This document shows, piece by piece, positions 24,823 to 34,178 of a stretch of DNA of 64,000 bases. The notes under the pieces were generated by a model. That model did no database searches. It was given only the letters and a program-made list of their open reading frames with translations, and was not told the DNA's origin. Both the position numbers and the translations under genes were made by a program. The DNA comes from Bradyrhizobium macuxiense. GTDB taxonomy: Bacteria > Pseudomonadota > Alphaproteobacteria > Rhizobiales > Xanthobacteraceae. The stretch is taken from positions 1-64,000 of the forward strand of contig NZ_VITY01000010.1 in NCBI RefSeq assembly GCF_007993935.1, in the 5' to 3' direction. Within the stretch, counting starts at the first letter, position 1. Each line of letters begins with the position of its first letter.

Positions 24823-26643
24823 ATGAGCGTCATTTCCACCAAATCGAGCGCCGCTGCCAAGACCAGCGCCAAGACCAGTGCCAAGATCGGCGACAAGGCG
24901 AGCCACCTCTTGAGCGACTTCACCACCGATCCGCGCGTCGTGGTGATCTCGGCGATCGCCGTGTTTGTCTCCGCCGCCGGCGTGCTGGCCGGCGCTGGCC
25001 TGCTGGAGCTGATCAAGCTCGCTACCAACATCGCCTATTTCGGCAAGTTCAGCTTCGCCGACCTGAAATTGCAGAACTCGCCGCTCGGCCTCTGGACCGT
25101 GCTGGTGCCGGTCGCGGGCTCGCTGATCATCGGCCTGATGGCGCGCTTCGGCAGCGAGAAGATCCGCGGGCACGGCATCCCGGAAGCCATCGAAGCCATC
25201 CTGCTCGGCCGTTCGCGGCTCGATCCCAAGGTGGCGATCCTGAAGCCGTTGTCGTCGGCGATCTCGATCGGCACCGGCGGCCCGTTCGGCGCCGAGGGCC
25301 CGATCATCATGACCGGCGGCGCGATCGGCTCGCTGATCGCGCAGATGCTCCCGGTGACGGACAACGAGCGCAAGACCCTGCTGGTGGCCGGCGCCGCCGC
25401 CGGCATGACCACCGTGTTCGGAACGCCGATCGCGGCGATCATGCTCGCGGTCGAACTGCTGCTGTTCGAATGGACGCCGCGCAGCTTCATTCCCGTCACC
25501 GTCGCCGCCGTGGTGGCGGCGGTCGGGCGCACCTTCCTGCACATGCCGGCGCCGCTGTTTCCGTTCACGGGCAGTGTCGACATCTCGGTGCTGCAGCTCG
25601 GCGCCTGGATGCTGATCGGAATCCTCTCCGGGCTGCTGTCGGGCGTGCTCACCCAGCTGGTTTACGGATTCGAGGACCTGTTCCTGAAGCTGCCGATCCA
25701 CTGGATGTGGTGGCCGCTGATCGGCGGTCTGGTCGTCGGCCTCGGCGGCCTGATCGAGCCGCAGGCGCTCGGCGTCGGCTATGACAACCTCGCGTCGATG
25801 CTGAGCGGCGACGTGGTGCTGAAGGCCGCGCTATTGCTGCTTGTGGTGAAGGCCGTGATCTGGTCGGTCGCGCTCGGCTCCGGCACGTCGGGCGGCGTGC
25901 TGGCGCCGCTGCTGATCATGGGCGGCGCGATGGGCACGGCACTGAGCGGCTATTTGCCGGCCGCAAGCCCGGGCTTCTGGGCACTGCTGGCGATGGCGGC
26001 GACGATGGGCGGCACGATGCGCTCGCCCTTGACCGCGACCTTCTTCGCGGTCGAGCTCACCGGCAACACCCATGTGCTGCTGCCGCTGATCGCGGCCTGC
26101 TGCTGCGCGCACGGCGTCACGGTGCTGCTGATGCGGCGCTCGATCCTCACCGAGAAGGTGGCGCGGCGCGGCCACCATCTGGTGCGCGAGTATCGCGTCG
26201 ATCCGTTCGCGCTGACGCGCGTGCGCGACGTCATGACCAGGGCGGTCGAGACGGTCGCCGATACCATGACGCTGCACGGCGCGGCCGCCTTCCTGACCAA
26301 CCCGAAGACCGGCCATCCGAGCTTCCCCGTTGTCGATGCCAACCAACACGTGCTCGGGGTGATCGACCCACCGTCGGTGCTGCGCTGGCGCCGCGCCGGC
26401 AAGCATCGCACCGCGACGCTCAAGCAGCTGCTGGCCGGCAGCAAGATCACGGTCGCCTACCCGGACGAATATCTCGACCGGCTCGCCGACCGCCTGATGC
26501 AGGTCAATGTCTCGCATCTGCCTGTGATCTCGCGCGAGGACCAGCGCCTGGTCGGCTATATCGGCTGGAAGGACCTGATGCGCGTGCGCGCCAGGTTGCA
26601 GGCCGAGGAGACCCAGAAGACAGCGTTCTTCGGCGCGCGCTAG
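24823..26643 (+). CDS. ClC-family chloride channel/antiporter with two CBS domains
   Basis: 606 residues from ATG 24823; an ATG at 24781 (620 residues) lies in the operator and seems less likely. Selectivity-filter motifs are visible: GHGIPEAIEA (GSGIP place), GTGGPFGAEGP with the gating glutamate retained (Glu158), and GTSGGVLAPLLIMGGA (GxFxP place). Two CBS domains follow the membrane part (about 465-600: VRDVMTRAVETV and SKITVAYPDEYLDRL). The retained glutamate allows either channel or H+/Cl- exchange. Regulated in all likelihood by the adjacent MarR protein. Confidence 0.94.
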   Translation: MSVISTKSSAAAKTSAKTSAKIGDKASHLLSDFTTDPRVVVISAIAVFVSAAGVLAGAGLLELIKLATNIAYFGKFSFADLKLQNSPLGLWTVLVPVAGSLIIGLMARFGSEKIRGHGIPEAIEAILLGRSRLDPKVAILKPLSSAISIGTGGPFGAEGPIIMTGGAIGSLIAQMLPVTDNERKTLLVAGAAAGMTTVFGTPIAAIMLAVELLLFEWTPRSFIPVTVAAVVAAVGRTFLHMPAPLFPFTGSVDISVLQLGAWMLIGILSGLLSGVLTQLVYGFEDLFLKLPIHWMWWPLIGGLVVGLGGLIEPQALGVGYDNLASMLSGDVVLKAALLLLVVKAVIWSVALGSGTSGGVLAPLLIMGGAMGTALSGYLPAASPGFWALLAMAATMGGTMRSPLTATFFAVELTGNTHVLLPLIAACCCAHGVTVLLMRRSILTEKVARRGHHLVREYRVDPFALTRVRDVMTRAVETVADTMTLHGAAAFLTNPKTGHPSFPVVDANQHVLGVIDPPSVLRWRRAGKHRTATLKQLLAGSKITVAYPDEYLDRLADRLMQVNVSHLPVISREDQRLVGYIGWKDLMRVRARLQAEETQKTAFFGAR

Positions 26644-26805
26644 CCCCGCGGCGGCTTGCCTGGCGGGAACAAATTTCCGCCGGGCGGCAACGCCAAGGCG
26701 CGACGAACTGCCAGCGCATCCCAGAGCTTCATCGGCGATGGTTGACAGCATCAAGGGCTCACCCATGATGCCGGACAATCAAAAACAGCCTTGGGATGAA
26801 ATGCC

Positions 26806-28524
26806 ATGACCTCGACCCCAGACCTCGTGATCCGCGGCGGTAACATTGCCGATGGCAAGGGCGGCGATCTCTATGAAGCCGATGTCGCGATCTCCGGCGG
26901 CAAGATCACCGAGGTCGGCAAGGTCTCCGCCAAGGGCAAGGAAGAGATCGACGCGCGCGGCAAGCTCGTCGCCCCGGGCTTCGTCGACGTCCACACCCAT
27001 TACGACGGCCAGGTGACCTGGAGTCAGGACATCACGCCCTCGTCGCAGAACGGCGTCACGACAGCGATCATGGGCAATTGCGGCGTCGGCTTCGCACCGT
27101 GCCGGCCGAGCGACCACAACAGACTGATCCAGCTGATGGAAGGCGTCGAGGACATTCCGGAGCCGGTGCTCTCCGCCGGCATTCCCTGGGCGTGGGAGAG
27201 TTTCCCCGACTACATGGAATGGCTGTCGAAGCGCAATTTCGACATGGATATCGGCGCGCAACTGCCGCACGCCGCGCTGCGCGTCTATGTGATGGGCGAG
27301 CGCGGCGCGCGCCGCGATCCGGCAACGCCGGAGGACAACAAACAGATGGCGGCGCTCGCCGGCGACGCGGTGCGATCGGGCGCGCTCGGTTTCTCGACCT
27401 CGCGCACGCTCAATCATCGCACCTCGACCGGCGACTACACGCCGACGCTGAAAGCGGGCGAGGATGAACTGACCGCGATCGCCGGCGCGATGCACGGCGT
27501 CGGCCGCAGCGTGCTGCAATTCGTGCTCGACCAGAGCACCGTCCACGAAGACCTGCCGATGATGTTGCGGGTCGCCGAGAACACCAAATGCCCGATCTCG
27601 TTCTCGGTCGCCCAGGCCGACAAGGCGCCGCGGCGCTGGCGGCAGACCATGGACACCATCAATGAAGCCGCCGCCCGCGGCCTGTCGATTACGACCCAGA
27701 TCGCGGCGCGGCCGGTCGGGCTGCTGCTCGGGCTCGAATTGTCGCGCAACCCGTTCCAGACCCATCCGAGCTACCGTGAGATCGCGAAGTTGCCGCTGAC
27801 CGAGCGGCTGGCGCATCTGCGCCGGCCTGAGGTGCGCGCCGCGATCCTGCGCGAGAGCGCGACGGCGACCGACGATCCGCTGTTCTTCCGGCCGAACTAC
27901 GACAAGATGTATCTGCTCGGTAATCCGCCGGACTACGAGCAACCGCCGGAGAACGCGCTGGGCCCGCAGGCGCGCCGCCAGGGCCGGCAGCCGGAAGAGC
28001 TCGCCTATGACGCGATGCTGACCGACGAAGGCCGCGGCATGCTCTATGTGCCGTTCCTGAATTATGCCGACGGCAATCTCGATGCCGTGCACGAGATGCT
28101 GCGCGAACCCAGCGCCGTGCCGGGCCTGTCCGACGGCGGCGCGCATTGCGGCATCATCTGCGATGCCAGCTTCCCGACCTATCTCCTGACGCACTGGACC
28201 CGCGACCGCCGCCGCGGCGAGAAGCTGTCGATCCCGTTCGTGATCGCGGCGCAGTCGCGCAAGACCGCGCTGTCGGTCGGCCTCACCGATCGCGGCGTGA
28301 TCGCGCCGGGCTTCAAGGCCGACGTCAATGTGATCGACTACGACCGGCTGCATCTGCATCCGCCGAAGGTGCATTACGACCTCCCGGTCGGCGGCCGCCG
28401 CCTCTTGCAGCAGGTCGACGGCTACGACGCCACCATCGTGTCGGGTGTCGTGACCCAACGCGACGGCAAGGCCACCGGCGCACGCCCGGGCAGGCTGGTC
28501 CGTGGCGCGCGGGGATTGAATTGA
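26806..28524 (+). CDS. N-acyl-D-amino-acid deacylase family amidohydrolase
   Basis: 572 residues. It starts [14 protein letters not shown] and has the metal site [15 protein letters not shown] (HxH near 64-66), with [16 protein letters not shown] next, both typical of D-aminoacylase/N-acyl-D-amino-acid deacylase. Further features are RNLNHRT-type [32 protein letters not shown] near residue 445, and the closing [19 protein letters not shown]. It hydrolyses an N-acyl bond of D-amino acids or a related cyclic amide. An MFS carrier gene faces it across a palindromic element. Confidence 0.9.
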   Translation: MTSTPDLVIRGGNIADGKGGDLYEADVAISGGKITEVGKVSAKGKEEIDARGKLVAPGFVDVHTHYDGQVTWSQDITPSSQNGVTTAIMGNCGVGFAPCRPSDHNRLIQLMEGVEDIPEPVLSAGIPWAWESFPDYMEWLSKRNFDMDIGAQLPHAALRVYVMGERGARRDPATPEDNKQMAALAGDAVRSGALGFSTSRTLNHRTSTGDYTPTLKAGEDELTAIAGAMHGVGRSVLQFVLDQSTVHEDLPMMLRVAENTKCPISFSVAQADKAPRRWRQTMDTINEAAARGLSITTQIAARPVGLLLGLELSRNPFQTHPSYREIAKLPLTERLAHLRRPEVRAAILRESATATDDPLFFRPNYDKMYLLGNPPDYEQPPENALGPQARRQGRQPEELAYDAMLTDEGRGMLYVPFLNYADGNLDAVHEMLREPSAVPGLSDGGAHCGIICDASFPTYLLTHWTRDRRRGEKLSIPFVIAAQSRKTALSVGLTDRGVIAPGFKADVNVIDYDRLHLHPPKVHYDLPVGGRRLLQQVDGYDATIVSGVVTQRDGKATGARPGRLVRGARGLN

Positions 28525-28541
28525 GATAGAGGCCGCGACGC

Positions 28542-28697
28542 ACCCTCCCCTGGAGGGGAGGGTCGGATCACGTTGAGCGCAGCGAAATGTGAGACGGGGT
28601 GGGGTGATCTCTCAACACGGGCAGTGCCCGAATGGAGAGATCACCCCACCCCGCCGCGCATTTCATTCGCGTCGACCCTCCCCCTCCAGAGGAGGGT
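28542..28697. repeat. Long palindromic element between convergent genes
   Basis: About 156 bp: ACCCTCCCCTGGAGGGGAGGGTC at the left faces GACCCTCCCCCTCCAGAGGAGG at the right, and GGGGTGGGGTGATCTCTC faces GAGAGATCACCCCACCCC around the CGGGCAGTGCCCG centre. It lies between the deacylase and MFS gene ends and would make a very stable hairpin in either transcript. Confidence 0.85.
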
Positions 28698-28711
28698 AAG
28701 GCGAGCATGCC

Positions 28712-30034
28712 CTACGTCGGCGACATTGCGCCCTTGATCGTGTCCGCGGGCTGAGCCTGCCCGGTCAGCCGCGCGCGCTCGGTGTTCGGCCACAGCAGCA
28801 ACAGCCCGAGCAGGCCGGAGCCCACCATGATCGCGGCGTTGATGGTGAAGCCGGACATGTAGCCCGCCATCGGCGTCGCCGCGTGCTGGATCACACTGCC
28901 CATCACCATCGGCGCCAGGATGCCGGAGATCGTGTACAGCGCACCGTAGATCGCGATGATCGCGCCGCGCTGCGACACCGGCGTGAACTCGCCGAGCATC
29001 GGCGGACACACCACATAGATCGAGCCGCACAGGCCGGAGCCGATCACCAGCAACGCGATCATCAGCCCGCCCTGCGGCGCGTAGGGCAAGGTCGCTAGAA
29101 TGGCGCCGCCGATGATCAGGGGCACCGAGCCGAGCACGCCGCGCGCGCCACGGGTGGTGAAGCCGCGCGCCAGCATCAACTGCGAGATCCAGCCGGTCAG
29201 GATCACGATCGTCGCGCCGAAGATCCAGGGCAGGATCGAGACAAAGCCGGCCTGCTGCTGCGAGAAGCCAAGTCCCTCGATGATGAAGGACGTGAACCAG
29301 GTCAACCCGAGCGACAGCGCCCAATAGGCGCCGAAGGTCGCGATCACGCAGCCGACGAAGGTGCGCGAGGTCAACAGCTTCCAGTAGGGAATCCGCGGCT
29401 CGTCGGCGACGACAGCAGTCGTCGACACCAGCGGCCCTTCCTTGCCGAGCGCGAACCAGGCGACGGTCCAGAGCAGGCCGACGATGCCGAGCGCGCCAAA
29501 GGCATGATGCCAGCTGTGATTGACGATGATCCAGTTCAGCGCGGGCACCGCGAGGATCACGCCGAACGCCGAGCCCTGCGACAGGATCGCGGTCGGTAGC
29601 GTGCGCTTCTCGTCCGGAAACCATTTGTAGATCGCGTGCGCAGCGACCGAGAAGGCCGGCCCCTCGCCGGCGCCGAGGATGATGCGGCAGATCGTGAGCG
29701 TCGTGAGGCTGACGGTGCCGATCATCGGAAATTGCGCGAGCGACCAGATCACCGCCAGGATCAGCAGCACCCAGCGCGTATCAACGCGGTTGACAATGAA
29801 CCCGACCACGATCGCCGAGATCGAGAACAGATAGAAGAAGGCCGAGCCAAGATCGCCGAACTGCTCCGGGGTGAGGCCCATCTCCTTCCTGATCGGCACG
29901 CCGGCTAGCCCGACCACGATCTTGTCCGCAAAGTTCACCACCATGAACAGGAAAAGGAGGAAGGTGATGGTCCAGGCGCCCTTCGGCGTCCCGGTCCCCT
30001 TCGACGTCCCCATGGGCGTCGGTTGCGTCGTCAT
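28712..30034 (-). CDS. MFS transporter, anion/cation symporter-like
   Basis: 440 residues from the ATG at 30034, which has GGGGAG 6 bases upstream; the frame upstream of it lacks coding character. Twelve helices, beginning WTITFLLFLFMVVNFADKIV; this NFADK/R start and the LGAGEGPAFSVAAHAIYKWF segment are typical of the ACS (anion:cation symporter) family of organic-acid carriers. The substrate is unknown; the convergent deacylase may act on its cargo. Confidence 0.9.
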   Translation of the reverse strand: MTTQPTPMGTSKGTGTPKGAWTITFLLFLFMVVNFADKIVVGLAGVPIRKEMGLTPEQFGDLGSAFFYLFSISAIVVGFIVNRVDTRWVLLILAVIWSLAQFPMIGTVSLTTLTICRIILGAGEGPAFSVAAHAIYKWFPDEKRTLPTAILSQGSAFGVILAVPALNWIIVNHSWHHAFGALGIVGLLWTVAWFALGKEGPLVSTTAVVADEPRIPYWKLLTSRTFVGCVIATFGAYWALSLGLTWFTSFIIEGLGFSQQQAGFVSILPWIFGATIVILTGWISQLMLARGFTTRGARGVLGSVPLIIGGAILATLPYAPQGGLMIALLVIGSGLCGSIYVVCPPMLGEFTPVSQRGAIIAIYGALYTISGILAPMVMGSVIQHAATPMAGYMSGFTINAAIMVGSGLLGLLLLWPNTERARLTGQAQPADTIKGAMSPT

Positions 30035-30270
30035 GTCTGGCTCCCCGTCGTTTCGTTTTTTGGCTTCGTAAGATCGGCCCCAATCGGCGATGCTAGCCAC
30101 GCCTCGCCGGGCAACGCAACAACGCATTTTCCCGGGGTCGCACGACCCCGCACAGCTGTAACGGCCGATCACGATCGCGTCGGCGCGGCCGCGAAGCGGT
30201 GATCTGTCATGGAGGCGCTGCTATGCTCGGGGACAGCAAAAGCCAAGGTTATCAAAGGTTGGGTTATTTC
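30035..30270. other. Divergent promoter region with a GC palindrome
   Basis: 236 bases between the MFS gene and the exported methyltransferase gene. It contains a perfect dyad, CGGGGTCG-CA-CGACCCCG (30133-30150), not followed by a T-run on either strand. No gene found. An upstream ATG at 30223 would lengthen the methyltransferase by 16 residues but hides the signal peptide. Confidence 0.4.
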
Positions 30271-31032
30271 ATGAACAGATTGATGCTTCGCTCGGTCGCC
30301 TGCGCTGCGCTCGCGACCGCCACGCTGCTCGCCATGCCCGCTGTCCGCGCAGACGACGCCGCCAGTCCCGACTACGCCGCGATCGTCGCCGCGCCCGATC
30401 GCAGCGACGCGGATCGCCAGGTCGATCAGCGCCGCCTGCCGGCCAAGATGCTGGCCTTTGCCGGCGTCAAGCCCGGCATGACCATCCTCGACATGGCGGC
30501 GAGCGCCGGCTACAGCACCGAATTATTGGCGCGCACCGTCGCCCCGTCGGGCAAGGTCTACGCCCAGGATTCGGCTGCGGTGCTCGAGCGCTTCGTCAAG
30601 GACAAGTTCGACACCCGCGCGAAGTCGCCCGCGATGAAGAACGTGATCCACGTGGTGCGGGACTATGACGACCCGATCCCGCCCGACGTCAAAAACCTCG
30701 ACATGATCACCTTCTTCTTTTTCTATCACGACATCAGCTATCTGCCGGTCGATCGCGCCGCGATGAACAAGAAGATGTTCGCCGCGCTGAAGCCGGGCGG
30801 CTACCTCGTCATCGCGGACCACTCGGCCAAGCCGGGCGACGGCACCAATGTCGCCAAGACACTGCACCGGATCGAGGAGAGCACCTTGAAGCAGGAGATC
30901 GAGGCGGCCGGCTTCAAGCTGGTGGCCGAGGGCGATTTCCTGCATCATGCAGAGGACCCGAAGGACATTCCCGTCTTCAAGGCCCCGGTGCCGATCGACG
31001 AGTTCGTCCTGAAATACCAGAAGCCGCAATGA
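30271..31032 (+). CDS. Exported class I methyltransferase-like protein
   Basis: 253 residues from ATG 30271. Signal peptide 1 to about 26 (LRSVACAALATATLLAMPAV). The mature part has a SAM-binding region (VKPGMTILDMAASAGYSTEL, with AAS in place of the usual GxG), then VYAQDSAAVLERF, and LKPGGYLVIADHSAKPGDG. Family members with the same leader are annotated as periplasmic methyltransferases; SAM in the periplasm is unexpected, so a different ligand or role is possible. Its stop overlaps the ribosome site of the next ABC gene. Confidence 0.82.
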   Translation: MNRLMLRSVACAALATATLLAMPAVRADDAASPDYAAIVAAPDRSDADRQVDQRRLPAKMLAFAGVKPGMTILDMAASAGYSTELLARTVAPSGKVYAQDSAAVLERFVKDKFDTRAKSPAMKNVIHVVRDYDDPIPPDVKNLDMITFFFFYHDISYLPVDRAAMNKKMFAALKPGGYLVIADHSAKPGDGTNVAKTLHRIEESTLKQEIEAAGFKLVAEGDFLHHAEDPKDIPVFKAPVPIDEFVLKYQKPQ

Positions 31033-31068
31033 GGCACCGCCATCGCTCCACCTGACCAGACCGCCGCG

Positions 31069-31722
31069 GTGCTTCGCGTCACCGGCCTGACCAAGAGTTA
31101 CCGCTCTGCCGGGGAAGACGTCGCCGTGCTGCGCGGCGTCGACCTCACTGTCGCGACCGGCGAGAGCGTGGCGCTGACCGGCGAGTCGGGCAGCGGCAAA
31201 AGCACGCTGCTGCATCTGATCGCAGGGTTAGATGCCGCCGACGGCGGCGAGATCGCCCTCGCCGATATCAACGTCTCCGGGCTCAACGACGCGGGCCGCG
31301 CCGAATTGCGCCGCGACCGGCTCGGCCTCGTGTTCCAGCAGTTCAATTTGATCCCGAGTCTGTCGGTCGCGGACAATCTCGTGTTCCAGTCGCGCATCGC
31401 CGGCCGCCACGATGCCGCCTGGCATGACGAGCTGGTCGAGCGTCTCGGCTTGAAAAACCTGCTCAGGCGCTATCCCGAGCAATTGTCCGGCGGCCAGCAG
31501 CAGCGCGTCGCGATCGGCCGCGCGCTGGCGCCGAAGCCGCTGCTGCTGCTCGCCGACGAGCCGACCGGCAATCTCGACGAGGACACCGCCGACGAGGTGC
31601 TGCATCTCGCGCGCGATCTGGTTGCTCGCACCGGCTGCGGCTTCCTGATGGTCACCCACAGCGCGCGCCTCGCCGCGACGCTCGATCGCCAGGTCAACCT
31701 GCATGCCGGAGTCATTGCGTGA
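31069..31722 (+). CDS. LolD/MacB-type ABC transporter ATPase
   Basis: 217 residues from a GTG at 31069; the frame continues upstream and an ATC codon at 31042 has TGAGG 7-8 bases before it, so a rare start there (nine more residues) is possible. Walker A TGESGSGKSTLL, Q-loop FQQFNLIPS, signature LSGGQQQRVAIGRAL, Walker B LLLLADEPTGNLD and MVTHS switch are all intact. This subclass drives FtsX-type permeases such as the next gene, which overlaps it by 4 bases. Confidence 0.94.
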   Translation: MLRVTGLTKSYRSAGEDVAVLRGVDLTVATGESVALTGESGSGKSTLLHLIAGLDAADGGEIALADINVSGLNDAGRAELRRDRLGLVFQQFNLIPSLSVADNLVFQSRIAGRHDAAWHDELVERLGLKNLLRRYPEQLSGGQQQRVAIGRALAPKPLLLLADEPTGNLDEDTADEVLHLARDLVARTGCGFLMVTHSARLAATLDRQVNLHAGVIA

Positions 31723-34178
31723 GGCGCCCATTGTGGATCCTCGCCGTGCTGCTCAGCCATTGGCGGCGACATCCGATGCAGCTCGCGACGCTTTTGATCG
31801 GGCTGATCTCGGCGACCGCGCTGTGGAGCGGCGTGCAGGCGCTGAACCAGCAGGCCCGCATCGCCTATGACCGCGCCGCCGCGACCTTCGGCGGCTCGCG
31901 CACCGCGATGCTCGTAAGCAAAGACAGCACCACCTTTCCGCAACAGCTGTTCGTCGATCTGCGCCGCGCCGGCTGGCCGGTGTCGCCGATGCTGGAGGGC
32001 CGCGTCCAGATCGATGGGCGCAGCTTCCGGCTGCTCGGCGTCGAGCCGGTGACGCTGCCCTCCGAGGTCGGCAACGCGCCGGCGGTCGGACGCGGCAGCC
32101 TGCAAGCCTTCGTCACGCCGCCCGGCGAAATGCTGGTGGCGGGCGAGACGCTGCGCGACCTCGGCCTCAAGGAAGGCGACCGGCCACAAGCCAATGGCAC
32201 GAGCCTGCCGCCGCTGCGCGTGCAGGCCGAGCTGGCGCCCGGCGCGCTGGTGGTCGATATCGGCATCGCGCAGGACATTCTGAAAATGCCCGGCCAGGTG
32301 GCGCGCCTCCTGGTCGGCAAATCCAAGGCGCCGCATGCGACGCTGGAAAGCGTAGCGGGTGACAAGCTGCGTCTGGTCGAACCGAGCGCGGAGAGCGATC
32401 TCGAACGCCTCACCGACAGCTTCCACCTCAACCTCACCGCGTTCGGCCTGCTGTCGTTCTTTGTCGGCCTGTTCATCGTCAATTCCGCGATCGGCCTCGC
32501 CTTCGAGCAGCGGCTGCCGATGCTGCGCACCTTGCGCGCTTGCGGGGTCTCGGCGCGGCTGCTCAACACCGTGCTGGTCATCGAGCTGGTGTCGCTGGCG
32601 CTGGTCGCCGGGCTGATCGGCCTGGTCTGCGGTTACGTCATCGCGGCGGCCTTGCTGCCCGATGTCGCGGCGTCGCTGCGCGGGCTCTATGGCGCGCAGA
32701 TTCCCGGCCAGCTTTCGCTGAAACCCGTCTGGTGGTTCGCCGGCATCGCCATCAGCATTCTCGGCGCGCTGGCCGCCGCGGCCGCCAGCCTTGCCAAGGC
32801 GATCCGGATGCCGGTGCTGGCAACCGCGCAGCCGCAGGCCTGGCAGCAGGCGCAGCGGCGCTGGCTGATGTTCCAGAGCGCGGCGGCGCTCGCGGTGTTC
32901 GCGGTCGCAGCAGTGCTCATTCAGTTCGGCGATTCCCTGATCGCGGGCTTTGCCGTGCTGGCCGCATTGATGCTCGGGGCGGCATTGATCCTGCCGATGG
33001 TGCTGCAGATCGCGCTCGCGCTCGGCCAGCGCAGCGCGCGCGCGCCGGTCGGCATCTGGTTCTGGGCCGACAGCCGGCAGCAATTGTCCGGCCTGTCGCT
33101 GGCGCTGATGGCGCTGCTGCTCGCGCTCGCCGTCAATGTCGGCGTCGGCACAATGGTGGAGAGTTTTAGCCGCACCTTCCTGGTCTGGCTCGACGGAAGG
33201 CTTGCCGCCGACGTCTATATCAGCGCCGCCAGCGACGCGCAGGCCAAGCAGATCAAGGCCTGGCTGCACGACCGGCCCGAAGTTGAGGCGATCCTGCCCG
33301 GCGGCCGTGCCGACACCCAGCTTGGCGGGGCGCCGATCGAGGTGCTCGGTCTGCCCGATCACGCCACCTATCGCGACAACTGGCCATTGCTCGAGAGCAC
33401 CGCGAATGCCTGGGTCAGGCTGCGTCCCGGCGACACCTGCCTCGTCAGCGAGCAGCTGTCACGGCGGATGAAGCTTGCGATCGGCGATCACATCGAGGTG
33501 CCCGCGCCCGGCGGCAACTGGCCGCTCGAGATCGTCGGCATCTATGCCGATTACGGCAACCCCAAGGGCCAGATCGCGGTCAACTTCGCGGCGCTGACGC
33601 GCCGCTTCCCGCAGACGCCGCAGACCCGGCTCGGGCTCCGCGTCGCACCGGACGAGATCGCGCCGCTGATCACGGCGTTGCAGGCGAAATTCGGCCTCGA
33701 CGACCGCAACGTCGCCGACCAGGCGACGATGAAGCGGGAGTCGAAGCGGGTGTTCAACCGCACCTTCTCGGTGACCGCGGCGCTCAACGCCTTCACGCTC
33801 GGCGTCGCCGGCATCGCGCTGCTGACCAGCCTGCTCACGCTGGCCAATTCGCGGCTGCCGCAGCTGGCGCCGCTATGGGCGATCGGCCTGACGCGGCGGC
33901 GGCTCGCGGCGCTCGAACTGTTGAAGACCATGGCGGTCGCGCTGATCACCGCGCTGTTCGCGCTGCCGCTCGGCCTGCTGGTGGCGTGGTGCCTGCTTGC
34001 GATCGTCAACGTCAAGGCGTTCGGCTGGCGGCTGCCGTTCCACGTCTTCCCGTTGCAACTGATCGAGCTGCTCGCGGTGGCGATGGCCGCAGCGCTCTGT
34101 GCCGCGGCGCTGCCGGTTGCTAGACTGGCCCGCATGCAGCCGGCCACCCTGATCCGGACCTTCGTCAATGAGCGCTAG
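31719..34178 (+). CDS. FtsX-like ABC permease, fused two-module form
   Basis: 819 residues from a GTG that overlaps the ATPase stop. One helix at about 7-30, then a large exposed domain, FtsX-type helices at about 245-345 (FGLLSFFVGLFIVNSAIGLAF...), a second set at about 375-490, a second exposed domain (about 490-680), and last helices at about 690-810. The double layout is that of YbbP/AttFG-like permeases. With the ATPase and the AttH-like gene that follows it matches an attEFGH-type operon, which in some bacteria is thought to move a lipid or antimicrobial compound. The direction of transport is not shown. Confidence 0.9.
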   Translation: MRRPLWILAVLLSHWRRHPMQLATLLIGLISATALWSGVQALNQQARIAYDRAAATFGGSRTAMLVSKDSTTFPQQLFVDLRRAGWPVSPMLEGRVQIDGRSFRLLGVEPVTLPSEVGNAPAVGRGSLQAFVTPPGEMLVAGETLRDLGLKEGDRPQANGTSLPPLRVQAELAPGALVVDIGIAQDILKMPGQVARLLVGKSKAPHATLESVAGDKLRLVEPSAESDLERLTDSFHLNLTAFGLLSFFVGLFIVNSAIGLAFEQRLPMLRTLRACGVSARLLNTVLVIELVSLALVAGLIGLVCGYVIAAALLPDVAASLRGLYGAQIPGQLSLKPVWWFAGIAISILGALAAAAASLAKAIRMPVLATAQPQAWQQAQRRWLMFQSAAALAVFAVAAVLIQFGDSLIAGFAVLAALMLGAALILPMVLQIALALGQRSARAPVGIWFWADSRQQLSGLSLALMALLLALAVNVGVGTMVESFSRTFLVWLDGRLAADVYISAASDAQAKQIKAWLHDRPEVEAILPGGRADTQLGGAPIEVLGLPDHATYRDNWPLLESTANAWVRLRPGDTCLVSEQLSRRMKLAIGDHIEVPAPGGNWPLEIVGIYADYGNPKGQIAVNFAALTRRFPQTPQTRLGLRVAPDEIAPLITALQAKFGLDDRNVADQATMKRESKRVFNRTFSVTAALNAFTLGVAGIALLTSLLTLANSRLPQLAPLWAIGLTRRRLAALELLKTMAVALITALFALPLGLLVAWCLLAIVNVKAFGWRLPFHVFPLQLIELLAVAMAAALCAAALPVARLARMQPATLIRTFVNER

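Noticed and set aside
26779-28458. A 559-codon minus-strand open frame opposite the deacylase gene
   Set aside because: Composition is antisense-like (many Arg, Val, His, Asp); the plus strand has a full amidohydrolase with metal motifs.
31470-33362. A 630-codon open frame on the minus strand, antisense to the FtsX permease
   Set aside because: It is rich in Arg/Gln/Asp/His with no domain or membrane pattern, as expected from the antisense of a GC-rich gene; the plus strand gives a coherent permease.
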